A DNA stretch of 9,132 bases. It comes from Flavobacteriales bacterium. Lineage in GTDB: Bacteria > Bacteroidota > Bacteroidia > Flavobacteriales > Flavobacteriaceae. The first letter of the stretch is position 1, and each line of letters starts with the position of its first letter. The stretch is taken from the NCBI GenBank assembly GCA_027033875.1, contig JALVKK010000227.1, positions 1-9,132 on the forward strand. The letters run 5' to 3'. The position numbers and the translations under genes are program-made. The notes beneath the pieces are model-generated. The model made no database searches, was not told the DNA's origin, and worked only from the letters and a program-made list of their open reading frames with translations. This document shows, in pieces, positions 1 to 5,976 of this stretch.

Positions 1-96
1 TCGCCCAAACGACCTTATTCCGATGACGAGAACGGTTGGACGGTACCGGATAAAATAGATATAGAAATTAACTTGATTGTTAGAGTTGAAAAATAG
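1..96 (+). CDS. C-terminal end of an unidentified protein (5' truncated by window edge)
   Basis: Frame 1 is open from the first base to a TAG at 94-96 and gives 31 residues. They include a polar Pro/Asp-rich stretch (PYSDDENGW) and end in a strand-like alternating segment (KIDIEINLIVRVEK). The composition is protein-like and the stop is followed by AT-rich spacer, so this is probably the true end of a gene that starts to the left. A hydrophobic beta strand at the very C-terminus occurs in several beta-barrel or lipocalin-like families, for example YceI-type proteins, but 31 residues are too few to assign a family. No convincing terminator hairpin follows the stop. Confidence 0.6.
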   Translation, partial: SPKRPYSDDENGWTVPDKIDIEINLIVRVEK

Positions 97-216
97 TTTT
101 TTGATACGAAGTTTGATAGAATGACATATATTAAATACGCATATATAGATTCCATTAGTAAATGCGACTTTTGAGGAAAAAAATAAAAAATAATCTCATT
201 TTTTATAAAATCTTTT

Positions 217-224
217 TATATTTG
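217..224 (+). promoter_or_regulatory. Bacteroidota -7 promoter box for tRNA-Leu
   Basis: TATATTTG matches the Bacteroidota sigma-A -7 consensus TAnnTTTG exactly. It ends 11 bases before the first base of the tRNA, so transcription would start just a few bases upstream of the mature 5' end. I see no clear -33 TTG/TTTG element at the usual spacing. Confidence 0.5.
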
Positions 225-235
225 CATTCGCAATT

Positions 236-322
236 GCCTCGGTGGCGGAATTGGTAGACGCGCTGGATTCAAAATCCAGTTCCGGCAACGGAGTGTGGGT
301 TCGATTCCCACCCGAGGTACCA
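236..322 (+). tRNA. tRNA-Leu (anticodon CAA), CCA encoded
   Basis: A complete class II tRNA can be folded by eye. The acceptor stem pairs 236-242 with 312-318, with a G-U pair at the first position. The anticodon stem pairs 263-267 with 275-279 around the loop TTCAAAA, which puts the anticodon CAA at 270-272 (reads UUG, leucine). A long variable arm follows, as expected for leucine tRNAs. The T arm is 295-299 with 307-311, loop TTCGATT. The discriminator is A319 and CCA is encoded at 320-322. D-loop GG is present near 253. No intron or defect is visible. It appears to be a single tRNA gene, with its own promoter box and terminator. Confidence 0.97.
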
Positions 323-326
323 AATC

Positions 327-362
327 AAACGGTTGTTCTATTTTTTCGAGCGACCGTTTTTT
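327..362 (+). terminator. Rho-independent terminator after tRNA-Leu
   Basis: A 12-bp stem pairs 327-338 (AAACGGTTGTTC) with 348-359 (GAGCGACCGTTT), with two G-U wobbles and a 9-base T-rich loop. A run of T residues through 362 follows. It begins 4 bases after the encoded CCA. It also lies just past the stop codon of the convergent YigZ gene, so it could serve both directions, although the T tract is weaker on the minus strand. Confidence 0.75.
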
Positions 363-365
363 GTA

Positions 366-974
366 TTATTCAATAGTTTTTAGTTTTAAAGTGTAGATTT
401 TTTCAAATTGATTTTTGACGGTTTTATAATCATTTAGTCGAATGGCTACCGTTATTTCACCGTTTTGTTGTAAGTTTTGACAAACAATTTCCAAATCGTA
501 TGTTTTAATCAAACGCATTACTTTGTTCATATCTTGATAATCAAAACCGATTTTCAGTTTTATTTTTCTGATTTTTTCAACGATTTCGGCTTGTTCCAAT
601 ACCATTTGTGCTGCTGTTTTGTATGCATTGGTCAAGCCGCCTATTCCTAACTTAACACCACCGAAGTAGCGTACGACTACTACCAGCACATTGGTTAAGT
701 TTTTGGTTTTTATTTGGTTAAGAATCGGTTGTCCGGCAGAGTTGGCAGGCTCGCCGTCGTCGTTGGCTCTTTCTATAATATTTTCTATTCCTATTCGGTA
801 GGCATAACACCAGTGTCGGGCGCTATGATGCTTTTTTTTAAGTTTTTCTATTTCAGTTTTGACACTTCCGGTATCGTCAACAGGAATGGAATAAGCAATA
901 AATTTGCTTTTGCGGTCTTTAAATATTGCCGGTTCGGGTTGTCTGTCAATTGTGTAATAAAAATCTGCCGGCAT
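366..974 (-). CDS. yigZ: YigZ / IMPACT family protein (UPF0029, with C-terminal DUF1949)
   Basis: The 202-residue product has the normal length for bacterial YigZ. The N-terminal UPF0029/IMPACT domain (about residues 15-125) shows the family signatures: A-x-H-x-CYAYR around 52-60, NDDGEPANSAGQPIL at 71-85, and VRYFGGVKLGIGGL at 101-114. Residues 137-199 fit the smaller C-terminal DUF1949 domain, a ferredoxin-like fold. The eukaryotic relative IMPACT binds GCN1 and affects GCN2 signalling; the bacterial role is not settled, and the structure of E. coli YigZ has suggested nucleic-acid binding. No signal peptide is seen, so it is probably cytosolic. Its ATG directly follows the TAA of the upstream lipoprotein gene with no gap, which suggests co-transcription and translational coupling. 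Family assignment is firm, function is not. Confidence 0.93.
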   Translation of the reverse strand: MPADFYYTIDRQPEPAIFKDRKSKFIAYSIPVDDTGSVKTEIEKLKKKHHSARHWCYAYRIGIENIIERANDDGEPANSAGQPILNQIKTKNLTNVLVVVVRYFGGVKLGIGGLTNAYKTAAQMVLEQAEIVEKIRKIKLKIGFDYQDMNKVMRLIKTYDLEIVCQNLQQNGEITVAIRLNDYKTVKNQFEKIYTLKLKTIE

Positions 975-1430
975 TTATTTAAAAATTTTCACATCTTGTT
1001 CATAGTCAACAGTATAAGGTACATTTATACCTGAACTGATATAATAAATTTTGCCTTTATATTGCACTTTAAGTTTGTTATTGAGAGCTGATTGCAAAGC
1101 GTCTAACAAATTGTTTTTCTTAAAATAACCTCGGTCAAAATTTACTTCCAAAGGCACGGTAAAATCTTTTTTGGACGGAACTTTGTATGTATCTGTGTTC
1201 AGATTGGCAAAAAAACGATCATTGATATAAACTTTAACCTCATTGACTTTAAATGTTCCTCCGAGCAAATTAGGGTTGTGATAATTGGCATTGGCAACCA
1301 AAACCAATTTTCCTTGTTTGTTTTGCATAAAATTTATGCTTTCAATACCTTTAAATTCGGGAGCTTTAATCAATAATTCACAAGCAGTACTTAAAAGTAA
1401 TAACAATACTATAATAATTTTTTTATTCAT
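975..1430 (-). CDS. LEA type 2 family lipoprotein
   Basis: The product has 151 residues. It starts with a basic N-terminus and a hydrophobic core (about 4-13), then STAC with Cys17 as the likely lipidated residue. The -3 position is Ser rather than the usual Leu, so the lipobox is loose. The rest is one beta-rich domain of the late-embryogenesis-abundant type 2 (WHy) family. The features seen are FKGIESINF near 26, a NYHNPN motif near 49-54, a strand VNEVKVYIND near 62-71, and a VPLEV strand near 92-96. These proteins occur as small lipoproteins in Bacteroidota; no specific role is known to me. It is the first gene of a two-gene leftward unit with yigZ and has its own -7 box upstream. A separate 87-bp spacer divides it from the M23 gene. 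Confidence 0.8.
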   Translation of the reverse strand: MNKKIIIVLLLLLSTACELLIKAPEFKGIESINFMQNKQGKLVLVANANYHNPNLLGGTFKVNEVKVYINDRFFANLNTDTYKVPSKKDFTVPLEVNFDRGYFKKNNLLDALQSALNNKLKVQYKGKIYYISSGINVPYTVDYEQDVKIFK

Positions 1431-1452
1431 ATTATTATTTTATGATTTATTG

Positions 1453-1460
1453 CAAATATA
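1453..1460 (-). promoter_or_regulatory. Bacteroidota -7 promoter box for the lipoprotein-yigZ unit
   Basis: On the minus strand this reads TATATTTG, an exact match to TAnnTTTG. It lies 22 bases upstream of the lipoprotein start codon at 1428-1430. A -33 element is not obvious. Its presence suggests the lipoprotein and yigZ can be transcribed independently of the upstream M23 gene. Confidence 0.5.
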
Positions 1461-1517
1461 ATGAGAAATAAGAAATTGAGGAGATGAATATAAAAATCAA
1501 TAAATTTAGTGTAAGAT

Positions 1518-3200
1518 TTATTCCTTACGGTAAAAAACACATTTGTATTGTCCGATATTTCCTTGACGATCTTCAACAATAATTAAAAGTTTATGTTGAC
1601 GACCTGTTAATTTTTTATCATCAAAATTATATATTAAAGATGCCTTTTTGTAATCATATTCCAACAAAATCCACTCATCATCAATATAGCCGTTGTATGA
1701 TTTAATACCGGATTGTTTGTCGCCTGTTTTAAAACGCAAAAAATGATAATCGGTCAGATCGGCATTATCTTTAAAGTTTACCGGTTTGATATAAGGTGCA
1801 ATACTATCGTAGCGAATGATAAAATTGCCGAATTTTTTAGTATGAGCTTCAATATTATCGTTTTTTTGAACACTGTTTATATAATATGTTTTTTGTTTGT
1901 TTGCATATAAAGCTATATAAGCATAAGGTCGAAGATTCGGTTTTATTAATGATAACGGGTATTTTATTAAATAGGATTTTTGCAAAGGTTTTAGCGGATT
2001 CATTAGGTGCAATACAGTTGTATCTGCTTGAGCATTCAGATAAAAATTTTCAAAAGAAGTCTGCGGATAAAATGTTAAGGACCAAGGCGACAAAAAGAAT
2101 TGTTTTTTCTTATTTACTTCAACATAATAAGGAGTTTTATGAGGTTTGACGTGTGGTATTTTGGTATATTTGCGTCCTTGAACGGGAATTTTTATCCAAA
2201 CTTTATTGCCGTCAAAATCAGATAATTCAATTTCGACCAGATAATCTTTTCCCGGTTCGAGGTTTAAACTGCCGTTTCCAACCAATTGGGTATAAATCTC
2301 CAATTTATTATAAGATTCGACCCACAGTTTTTGAATGCGGCGATGAAATTTTAGATAATACGGGTAATCGATTACGGCATTGATAAATTTGGAATTGGCA
2401 AAAGAAAATTCCATCATTTCGTGAGCATAGATTTGCAGTCCGTTTACCGATACGGTTATTTTATATAGGCCGTTGTGATTTAATACTTTGTCTTGTCGAT
2501 CATAGCTTTCTACGCCGAAACCTATAGAACCGGAGGCTAAAATTTTATTAGCCAAATACACGGAATCGTTTAATTCGGTAAGGTTAAGTTTAACCCGTTT
2601 GTTGTTTTTGTTGATTTCAGACAGATTATCCAAAGGATAAGCAAAAGCTTTTTTTACTACCGGTCGTTGTGTATCTTTGACCCGTATGCCGTATGCCATG
2701 GGATTGAGCGGGTGTTCTAAAATATTACGCAATTCAAAATGCAAATGCGGGCCTGAAGAACCACCGGAATTGCCGCTGTATGCAATAACTTCTCCTTTTT
2801 GTACCGGCAATTCTATTGCATAAGGAAAAAGTTCGATTTCGTATTGTTGTTTTTCATATTGTTTTTGCTTGATAAAGGCTTCTATTTGATCATTAAAATT
2901 TTGTAAATGTCCGTAAACGGAAACCAAACCTGAAGGGTGTTTGATATACAATGCTTTGCCGTACCCGTTTCGGGTAATTTTTATTCGGTAAACATAACCG
3001 TCATCAACGGCATAAACCGGCAAACCTTCTTTACCATTAGTTTTAATATCCAGACCCGAATGAAAGTGATTGGTGCGCAATTCACCGAAAGTCCCCGAAA
3101 GATATAAAGGAATATCCAGTGGTTTTCGTATGGAACCGGTTTGAGCAAAGACTGTTTGTAATGAAAACAACGCGATAATGAAAAATAAAAAAACAGGCAT
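1518..3200 (-). CDS. Secreted M23 family metallopeptidase with long C-terminal region
   Basis: The product has 560 residues. An uncharged hydrophobic signal peptide ends near residue 19-20 (VFAQ). The LytM/M23 zinc endopeptidase domain spans about 33-167. Its metal and catalytic residues are all visible: His47 and Asp51 (HSGLD), His98 (YGHL), and His152 and His154 in the HLHFE motif, preceded by SGNSGGSSG. A charged insert rich in Gln, Lys and Glu (about 103-125) sits between YGHL and the last strands, as in other Bacteroidota M23 proteins. Family members cut peptidoglycan cross-bridges, so a cell-wall role in the periplasm is expected; the target bond cannot be read from sequence. Residues 170-560 have strand-like segments and no domain I can name. 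The gene is monocistronic or heads a leftward unit and diverges from the DUF4294 gene. The complete zinc site argues for an active enzyme. Confidence 0.9.
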   Translation of the reverse strand: MPVFLFFIIALFSLQTVFAQTGSIRKPLDIPLYLSGTFGELRTNHFHSGLDIKTNGKEGLPVYAVDDGYVYRIKITRNGYGKALYIKHPSGLVSVYGHLQNFNDQIEAFIKQKQYEKQQYEIELFPYAIELPVQKGEVIAYSGNSGGSSGPHLHFELRNILEHPLNPMAYGIRVKDTQRPVVKKAFAYPLDNLSEINKNNKRVKLNLTELNDSVYLANKILASGSIGFGVESYDRQDKVLNHNGLYKITVSVNGLQIYAHEMMEFSFANSKFINAVIDYPYYLKFHRRIQKLWVESYNKLEIYTQLVGNGSLNLEPGKDYLVEIELSDFDGNKVWIKIPVQGRKYTKIPHVKPHKTPYYVEVNKKKQFFLSPWSLTFYPQTSFENFYLNAQADTTVLHLMNPLKPLQKSYLIKYPLSLIKPNLRPYAYIALYANKQKTYYINSVQKNDNIEAHTKKFGNFIIRYDSIAPYIKPVNFKDNADLTDYHFLRFKTGDKQSGIKSYNGYIDDEWILLEYDYKKASLIYNFDDKKLTGRQHKLLIIVEDRQGNIGQYKCVFYRKE

Positions 3201-3237
3201 TATTATTGATGAGATTTATTAATAATTAAATAAAAAT

Positions 3238-3255
3238 ACAATATTAAACAATATT
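3238..3255. repeat. Tandem ACAATATT half-sites in the divergent spacer
   Basis: ACAATATT occurs at 3238-3245 and again at 3248-3255, a 10-bp period or about one helical turn. The pair sits immediately upstream of the rightward -7 box at 3259-3266. On the minus strand the first copy overlaps TAATATTG (3239-3246), a one-mismatch -7 box 38 bases upstream of the M23 start codon. Position and spacing would suit an operator shared by the two divergent genes, but the spacer is so AT-rich that chance is a real alternative. Confidence 0.3.
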
Positions 3256-3258
3256 CCG

Positions 3259-3266
3259 TATTTTTG
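3259..3266 (+). promoter_or_regulatory. Bacteroidota -7 promoter box for the DUF4294 gene
   Basis: TATTTTTG is an exact TAnnTTTG match. It ends 20 bases before the ATG at 3287, giving a short untranslated leader of roughly a dozen bases. No clear -33 element is present upstream. Confidence 0.5.
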
Positions 3267-3286
3267 AAACAATAAAATCAAATTTG

Positions 3287-4000
3287 ATGCCAATTACGAT
3301 AAATATCAAATACCTGATATTTTTATTATTAATATTTGTTTCGACTGTAATTAGTAGAGGACAACAAGACAGTACTTATATCAACTCAAAAGATATTTTA
3401 TTATATCCGTCATCAGATTCTATACCTGTTTTTAATTTATCGCCCGTTGTAATTATTCCTAAAATTCATTTTAACAATTATCGTGAGTTAAAACATTTTT
3501 TATGGATTAGACGCCGAGTTTATAAAGTTTATCCTTTTGCCGAATTGTCAGGGATAAACGTTGAAAAACTCGACAAACGTTTGTCAAGGATGAATAAAAA
3601 AAACAGAAAACGTTATATGCGTATAGTCAAACGTTGGATAAAAAAGGAATTTGAGCCGAAACTAAAAGATCTTACTCGAAGTGAAGGACGTATTTTGTCC
3701 AAACTATTTCACAGACAGACCGGACAAACTGTTTTTGAATTTTTAAAAAAATATAAAAACAGTTGGACGGCATTTTGGTATCAAAACATTGCCAAACTGT
3801 ATAATATTGATTTGAAAGTAAAATTTGATCCGGTCCACAATAAAGAAGATTATTGGATTGAATATATTTTACAAAAAGCCTTTCTCAATGAAGTTTTAGA
3901 ACCACAACCAAATAAATTAGGATATAAATTCATAGATTTGCAAAACAAATGGGTCGCCCCACCTGTTGAAAAACTTAAAAAAATAAAGAAAATTAAATAA
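3287..4000 (+). CDS. DUF4294 domain-containing exported protein
   Basis: I take the ATG at 3287 as the start, giving 237 residues; a TTG directly before it (3284) would add only one residue. A signal peptide or N-terminal anchor covers about residues 8-23. The DUF4294 domain runs from about 53 to 200. It shows the family pattern RRRVYKVYPFAEL at 75-87, a basic helix rich in Lys and Arg at 96-120, LTRSEGRILSKLFHRQTGQT at 129-148, and AFWYQNIAKLYNIDLK at 162-177. DUF4294 is a Bacteroidota family without an assigned biochemical function; export places it in the periplasm or at the inner membrane. The region after 200 ends in a Lys-rich tail. It is divergently oriented to the M23 peptidase gene, which hints at an envelope role but does not prove one. 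Confidence 0.82.
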   Translation: MPITINIKYLIFLLLIFVSTVISRGQQDSTYINSKDILLYPSSDSIPVFNLSPVVIIPKIHFNNYRELKHFLWIRRRVYKVYPFAELSGINVEKLDKRLSRMNKKNRKRYMRIVKRWIKKEFEPKLKDLTRSEGRILSKLFHRQTGQTVFEFLKKYKNSWTAFWYQNIAKLYNIDLKVKFDPVHNKEDYWIEYILQKAFLNEVLEPQPNKLGYKFIDLQNKWVAPPVEKLKKIKKIK

Positions 4001-4018
4001 ACAACCTATAATCAAAGT

Positions 4019-4026
4019 TAGATTTG
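4019..4026 (+). promoter_or_regulatory. Possible -7 promoter box for the exonuclease gene
   Basis: TAGATTTG matches TAnnTTTG. It lies 78 bases upstream of the ATG at 4105 and would give a leader of about 70 bases. No -33 element is clear. Read-through from the DUF4294 gene 104 bases upstream is an equally good explanation for expression. Confidence 0.33.
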
Positions 4027-4104
4027 AATTTGATATTAACCGCCGATATAACAGGAGCTTTGATTAAGATAGAGACACTCAGATAACCGATTAATTAATA
4101 TCAC

Positions 4105-4923
4105 ATGAAATTACAATTAACCAAACCTATTTGTATATTTGACTTGGAGACCACCGGCGTCAATATTGCAAAGGATCGAATAGTAGAGATAGCAATAATC
4201 CGTGTAGAACCGGACGGTACCGAAAAGCTAAAAACATGGCGTGTCAATCCGCAAATGCACATTCCCGAAGAGGCTTCCAAAGTGCATGGTATCTATGACA
4301 AAGACGTAGTTGATGCCCCTACGTTTAAAGAAATTGCTCAGGAGATTTACGAACTGATTCACGATGCCGATTTGGCCGGATTCAATTCTAACCGATTTGA
4401 CGTACCGCTTTTGGCAGAGGAACTATTGCGAGCCGGCATCGATTTTGATTTAAAAACCAATAATTTGATTGATATTCAAAACATTTTTCATAAAATGGAA
4501 CCTCGCAATTTGACCGCGGCTTACAAGTTTTATTGCGATGGCGATTTAACTGATGCACATTCTGCCGAAGCAGATACAAAAGCAACTTATGAAATATTTA
4601 AAGCTCAATTAAATAAATATGATGATTTACCCGACGATATGGAAGCCTTGAGCAAATTTAGTTCGTATTTTAAAGCTGCTGATTTTCAGGGTCGGATTAT
4701 ATATAATGATCAAAATGAAGAAATTATCAATTTTGGCAAATACAAAGGTCAAAAAGTTATAGATGTTTTGCAAAAAGATCAAGGTTATTACGGGTGGATT
4801 ATGCGAGCTGATTTTCCGCTTTATACCAAGAAAGTTTTTACAAATGTTTACGAACGGAATAAATTGCAACAAGAACAGGAAAAATTGAAAGAATTAGAAA
4901 ATAAATTCAATCAAAATATATAA
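4105..4923 (+). CDS. DEDDh 3'-5' exonuclease (DnaQ-like) with ExoX-like C-terminal domain
   Basis: The 272-residue product opens with an RNase T/DnaQ exonuclease fold (about 9-168). All active-site residues are visible: Asp13 and Glu15 in FDLETTG (Exo I), Asp99 in GFNSNRFDVPLL (Exo II), and His152 and Asp157 in HSAEADTKAT (Exo III, DEDDh type). These bind two metal ions and remove nucleotides from 3' ends. A second small domain (about 208-245; INFGKYKGQKVIDV then GYYGWIMRADFP) resembles the ExoX-like C-terminal module found in bacterial exonucleases. A short Glu/Lys/Gln-rich helix ends the protein. There is no polymerase or PHP domain, so it is a free-standing exonuclease. It could be a DNA polymerase III epsilon-like proofreading subunit or a repair nuclease; the C-terminal module favours a repair or ExoX-like role. 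ATG 4105 fits because the Exo I motif begins 12 residues in. Confidence 0.9.
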   Translation: MKLQLTKPICIFDLETTGVNIAKDRIVEIAIIRVEPDGTEKLKTWRVNPQMHIPEEASKVHGIYDKDVVDAPTFKEIAQEIYELIHDADLAGFNSNRFDVPLLAEELLRAGIDFDLKTNNLIDIQNIFHKMEPRNLTAAYKFYCDGDLTDAHSAEADTKATYEIFKAQLNKYDDLPDDMEALSKFSSYFKAADFQGRIIYNDQNEEIINFGKYKGQKVIDVLQKDQGYYGWIMRADFPLYTKKVFTNVYERNKLQQEQEKLKELENKFNQNI

Positions 4924-5093
4924 AATATTAATTTTTTTTAATTTCTTAATTAAAATTTTACACTGTCAGCGCAAGATATGTCAAAAACAAAAATGTATCG
5001 GAATTATTGCAAGATTTTAATAAAAGTAACGATTTTATCATATATGGTTAAAATACATTGAAGTAAATTGCACAACGAAAAAGAAACGAACAA

Positions 5094-5918
5094 ATGTTCA
5101 AATTTATTTGGAAAAAATACAAGAAAGAGTTCATTTTTATATTGATATTAATAGTGGGATTTTTAGCTTTAATCTCCCGGCTTAGTCAATTCGGGATTAG
5201 TATAATTGTCGGAGCGGTTTTGATGTATTTGTATGTAAAATTACAACCGGTGCAAAGCAATGAATTGAAGCAACTCAAACAAGAAGTTATCAATCAACAA
5301 AAAGAAATAGCCGAGCTAAAAAACAGGAAGCTTAGTGTAGTGGGAATGAAAGATATTCTGGAAGTGGGTTTGATGGAAATAGACACCAATTTTACGCGAA
5401 CTTGGAACGAAAAATTTTCGGAAGATGAAAAAGATTTGCATTTTATCGGTGCATTACAAATACAATTGGTAGCCAAATACGGTGTTAATCTTAAAGATTT
5501 GAAAGTAAAGATAGACCATCAAAACAAATTGATATATATAGCCGGTTTGCATCCCAAATTTTTATCATTTTCCGAAATAAATCACGAATGGAAAATAGCC
5601 GAGATGATGGAGCATAAAAAACGTCCGTTAAATTTTGGCAATTATTGGAAAAAATCGGAAAAATATCAAGAATTACTCAATCTGAAAATGGAAGAAAAAC
5701 GCAGAGCAATCTACGATGAAATCAAACAAGGTCCAGAAGAGATACAATGGCTTATTAAACCTTTGTATCAACAAGTGGAGAATACGATGAGAGTTTTGCT
5801 CAATCGTGCCGATTACGATATTAATTTCATCAAAAATGCATCTGAAAATTTTCAATCTATTGAAACCTATTTTGAAGAACCATTAACACACAAACAAAAT
5901 AGAATAACAAAAAAATAA
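5094..5918 (+). CDS. Membrane-anchored coiled-coil protein with possible DUF4230-like domain
   Basis: The product has 274 residues. Two hydrophobic helices (about 13-29 and 33-49) form an N-terminal hairpin after a Lys-rich start. A short coiled coil follows (about 56-80, heptad Leu/Ile/Val). The soluble part is about 80-258. Its pattern, with a KLSVV strand, an IGALQIQLVAKYGVNLKDLK segment (118-137), a KLIYIAGLHPKFLS strand (145-158) and a late amphipathic helix ending in MRVLL, resembles DUF4230 proteins, in which an AGIDLSK-like segment precedes a TI-I-LP strand. I infer this relationship from pattern only. No catalytic motif is seen. The gene lies 170 bases after the exonuclease gene with no recognisable promoter box between. 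It is 58 bases before the next gene, across an octamer repeat, and the two are probably co-transcribed. If the helices span the membrane, the topology of the soluble part is uncertain. Confidence 0.75.
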   Translation: MFKFIWKKYKKEFIFILILIVGFLALISRLSQFGISIIVGAVLMYLYVKLQPVQSNELKQLKQEVINQQKEIAELKNRKLSVVGMKDILEVGLMEIDTNFTRTWNEKFSEDEKDLHFIGALQIQLVAKYGVNLKDLKVKIDHQNKLIYIAGLHPKFLSFSEINHEWKIAEMMEHKKRPLNFGNYWKKSEKYQELLNLKMEEKRRAIYDEIKQGPEEIQWLIKPLYQQVENTMRVLLNRADYDINFIKNASENFQSIETYFEEPLTHKQNRITKK

Positions 5919-5966
5919 CAAATACACAAATACACAAACACACAAGTATTCAAACACACAAACAAA
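5919..5966 (+). repeat. Imperfect 8-bp tandem repeat (CAAATACA, six copies)
   Basis: Starting at the base after the TAA of the upstream gene, the sequence divides cleanly into six octamers: CAAATACA, CAAATACA, CAAACACA, CAAGTATT, CAAACACA, CAAACAAA. The first two are identical; the fourth is the most diverged. The array contains one G and is almost pure A/C with few T. It fills most of the 58-bp gap and ends 10 bases before the next ATG (5977). It contains no TAnnTTTG box, so it is more likely a transcribed leader than a promoter. An unstructured A/C-rich leader would suit ribosome access in a phylum that lacks Shine-Dalgarno signals. Copy-number change would alter leader length without touching either reading frame. 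Confidence 0.8.
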
Positions 5967-5976
5967 CTAATAAATT

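Noticed and set aside
121..174. Small open frame of 17 codons before the tRNA
   Set aside because: It is very short, has no promoter box or supporting context, and the AT-rich spacer makes such frames common by chance.
236..365. tRNA-Leu as an integration site for a mobile element
   Set aside because: No second copy of the tRNA 3' end, no integrase and no foreign genes are seen in the window; the tRNA is followed directly by its terminator and a conserved gene.
714..1034. Open frame of 106 codons on the plus strand opposite yigZ and the lipoprotein gene
   Set aside because: It runs antisense across two well-supported genes, has a low-complexity Phe/Tyr-rich translation and matches no family. 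It is a shadow of the coding strand.
1511..1528. Short hairpin (GTAAG/CTTAC) at the end of the M23 gene as a terminator
   Set aside because: The stem is only 5 bp, overlaps the coding end and lacks a good T tract on the minus strand.
1713..2383. Three plus-strand open frames opposite the M23 peptidase gene
   Set aside because: They overlap each other in different frames, lie inside a 560-codon gene with a full M23 active site, and have no recognisable domains.
1518..3200. Phage endolysin or mobile-element origin for the M23 peptidase
   Set aside because: The signal peptide, the Bacteroidota-type insert and C-terminal region, and the absence of any phage gene nearby fit a chromosomal envelope protein.
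4922..4959. AT-only inverted repeat overlapping the exonuclease stop codon, as a possible terminator
   Set aside because: The 12-bp arms pair with one mismatch but contain no G or C, so the hairpin would be weak, and such palindromes are frequent in sequence this AT-rich.
4978..5061. Small open frame of 27 codons between the exonuclease and membrane protein genes
   Set aside because: No promoter box, no ribosome signal and no sign of a known small protein. The translation is Lys/Ile-rich as expected from AT-rich spacer. The 170-base gap otherwise shows nothing I can support.
5919..5966. CRISPR array
   Set aside because: The repeat unit is 8 bp with no spacers and no cas genes are nearby, so it is a simple tandem repeat.
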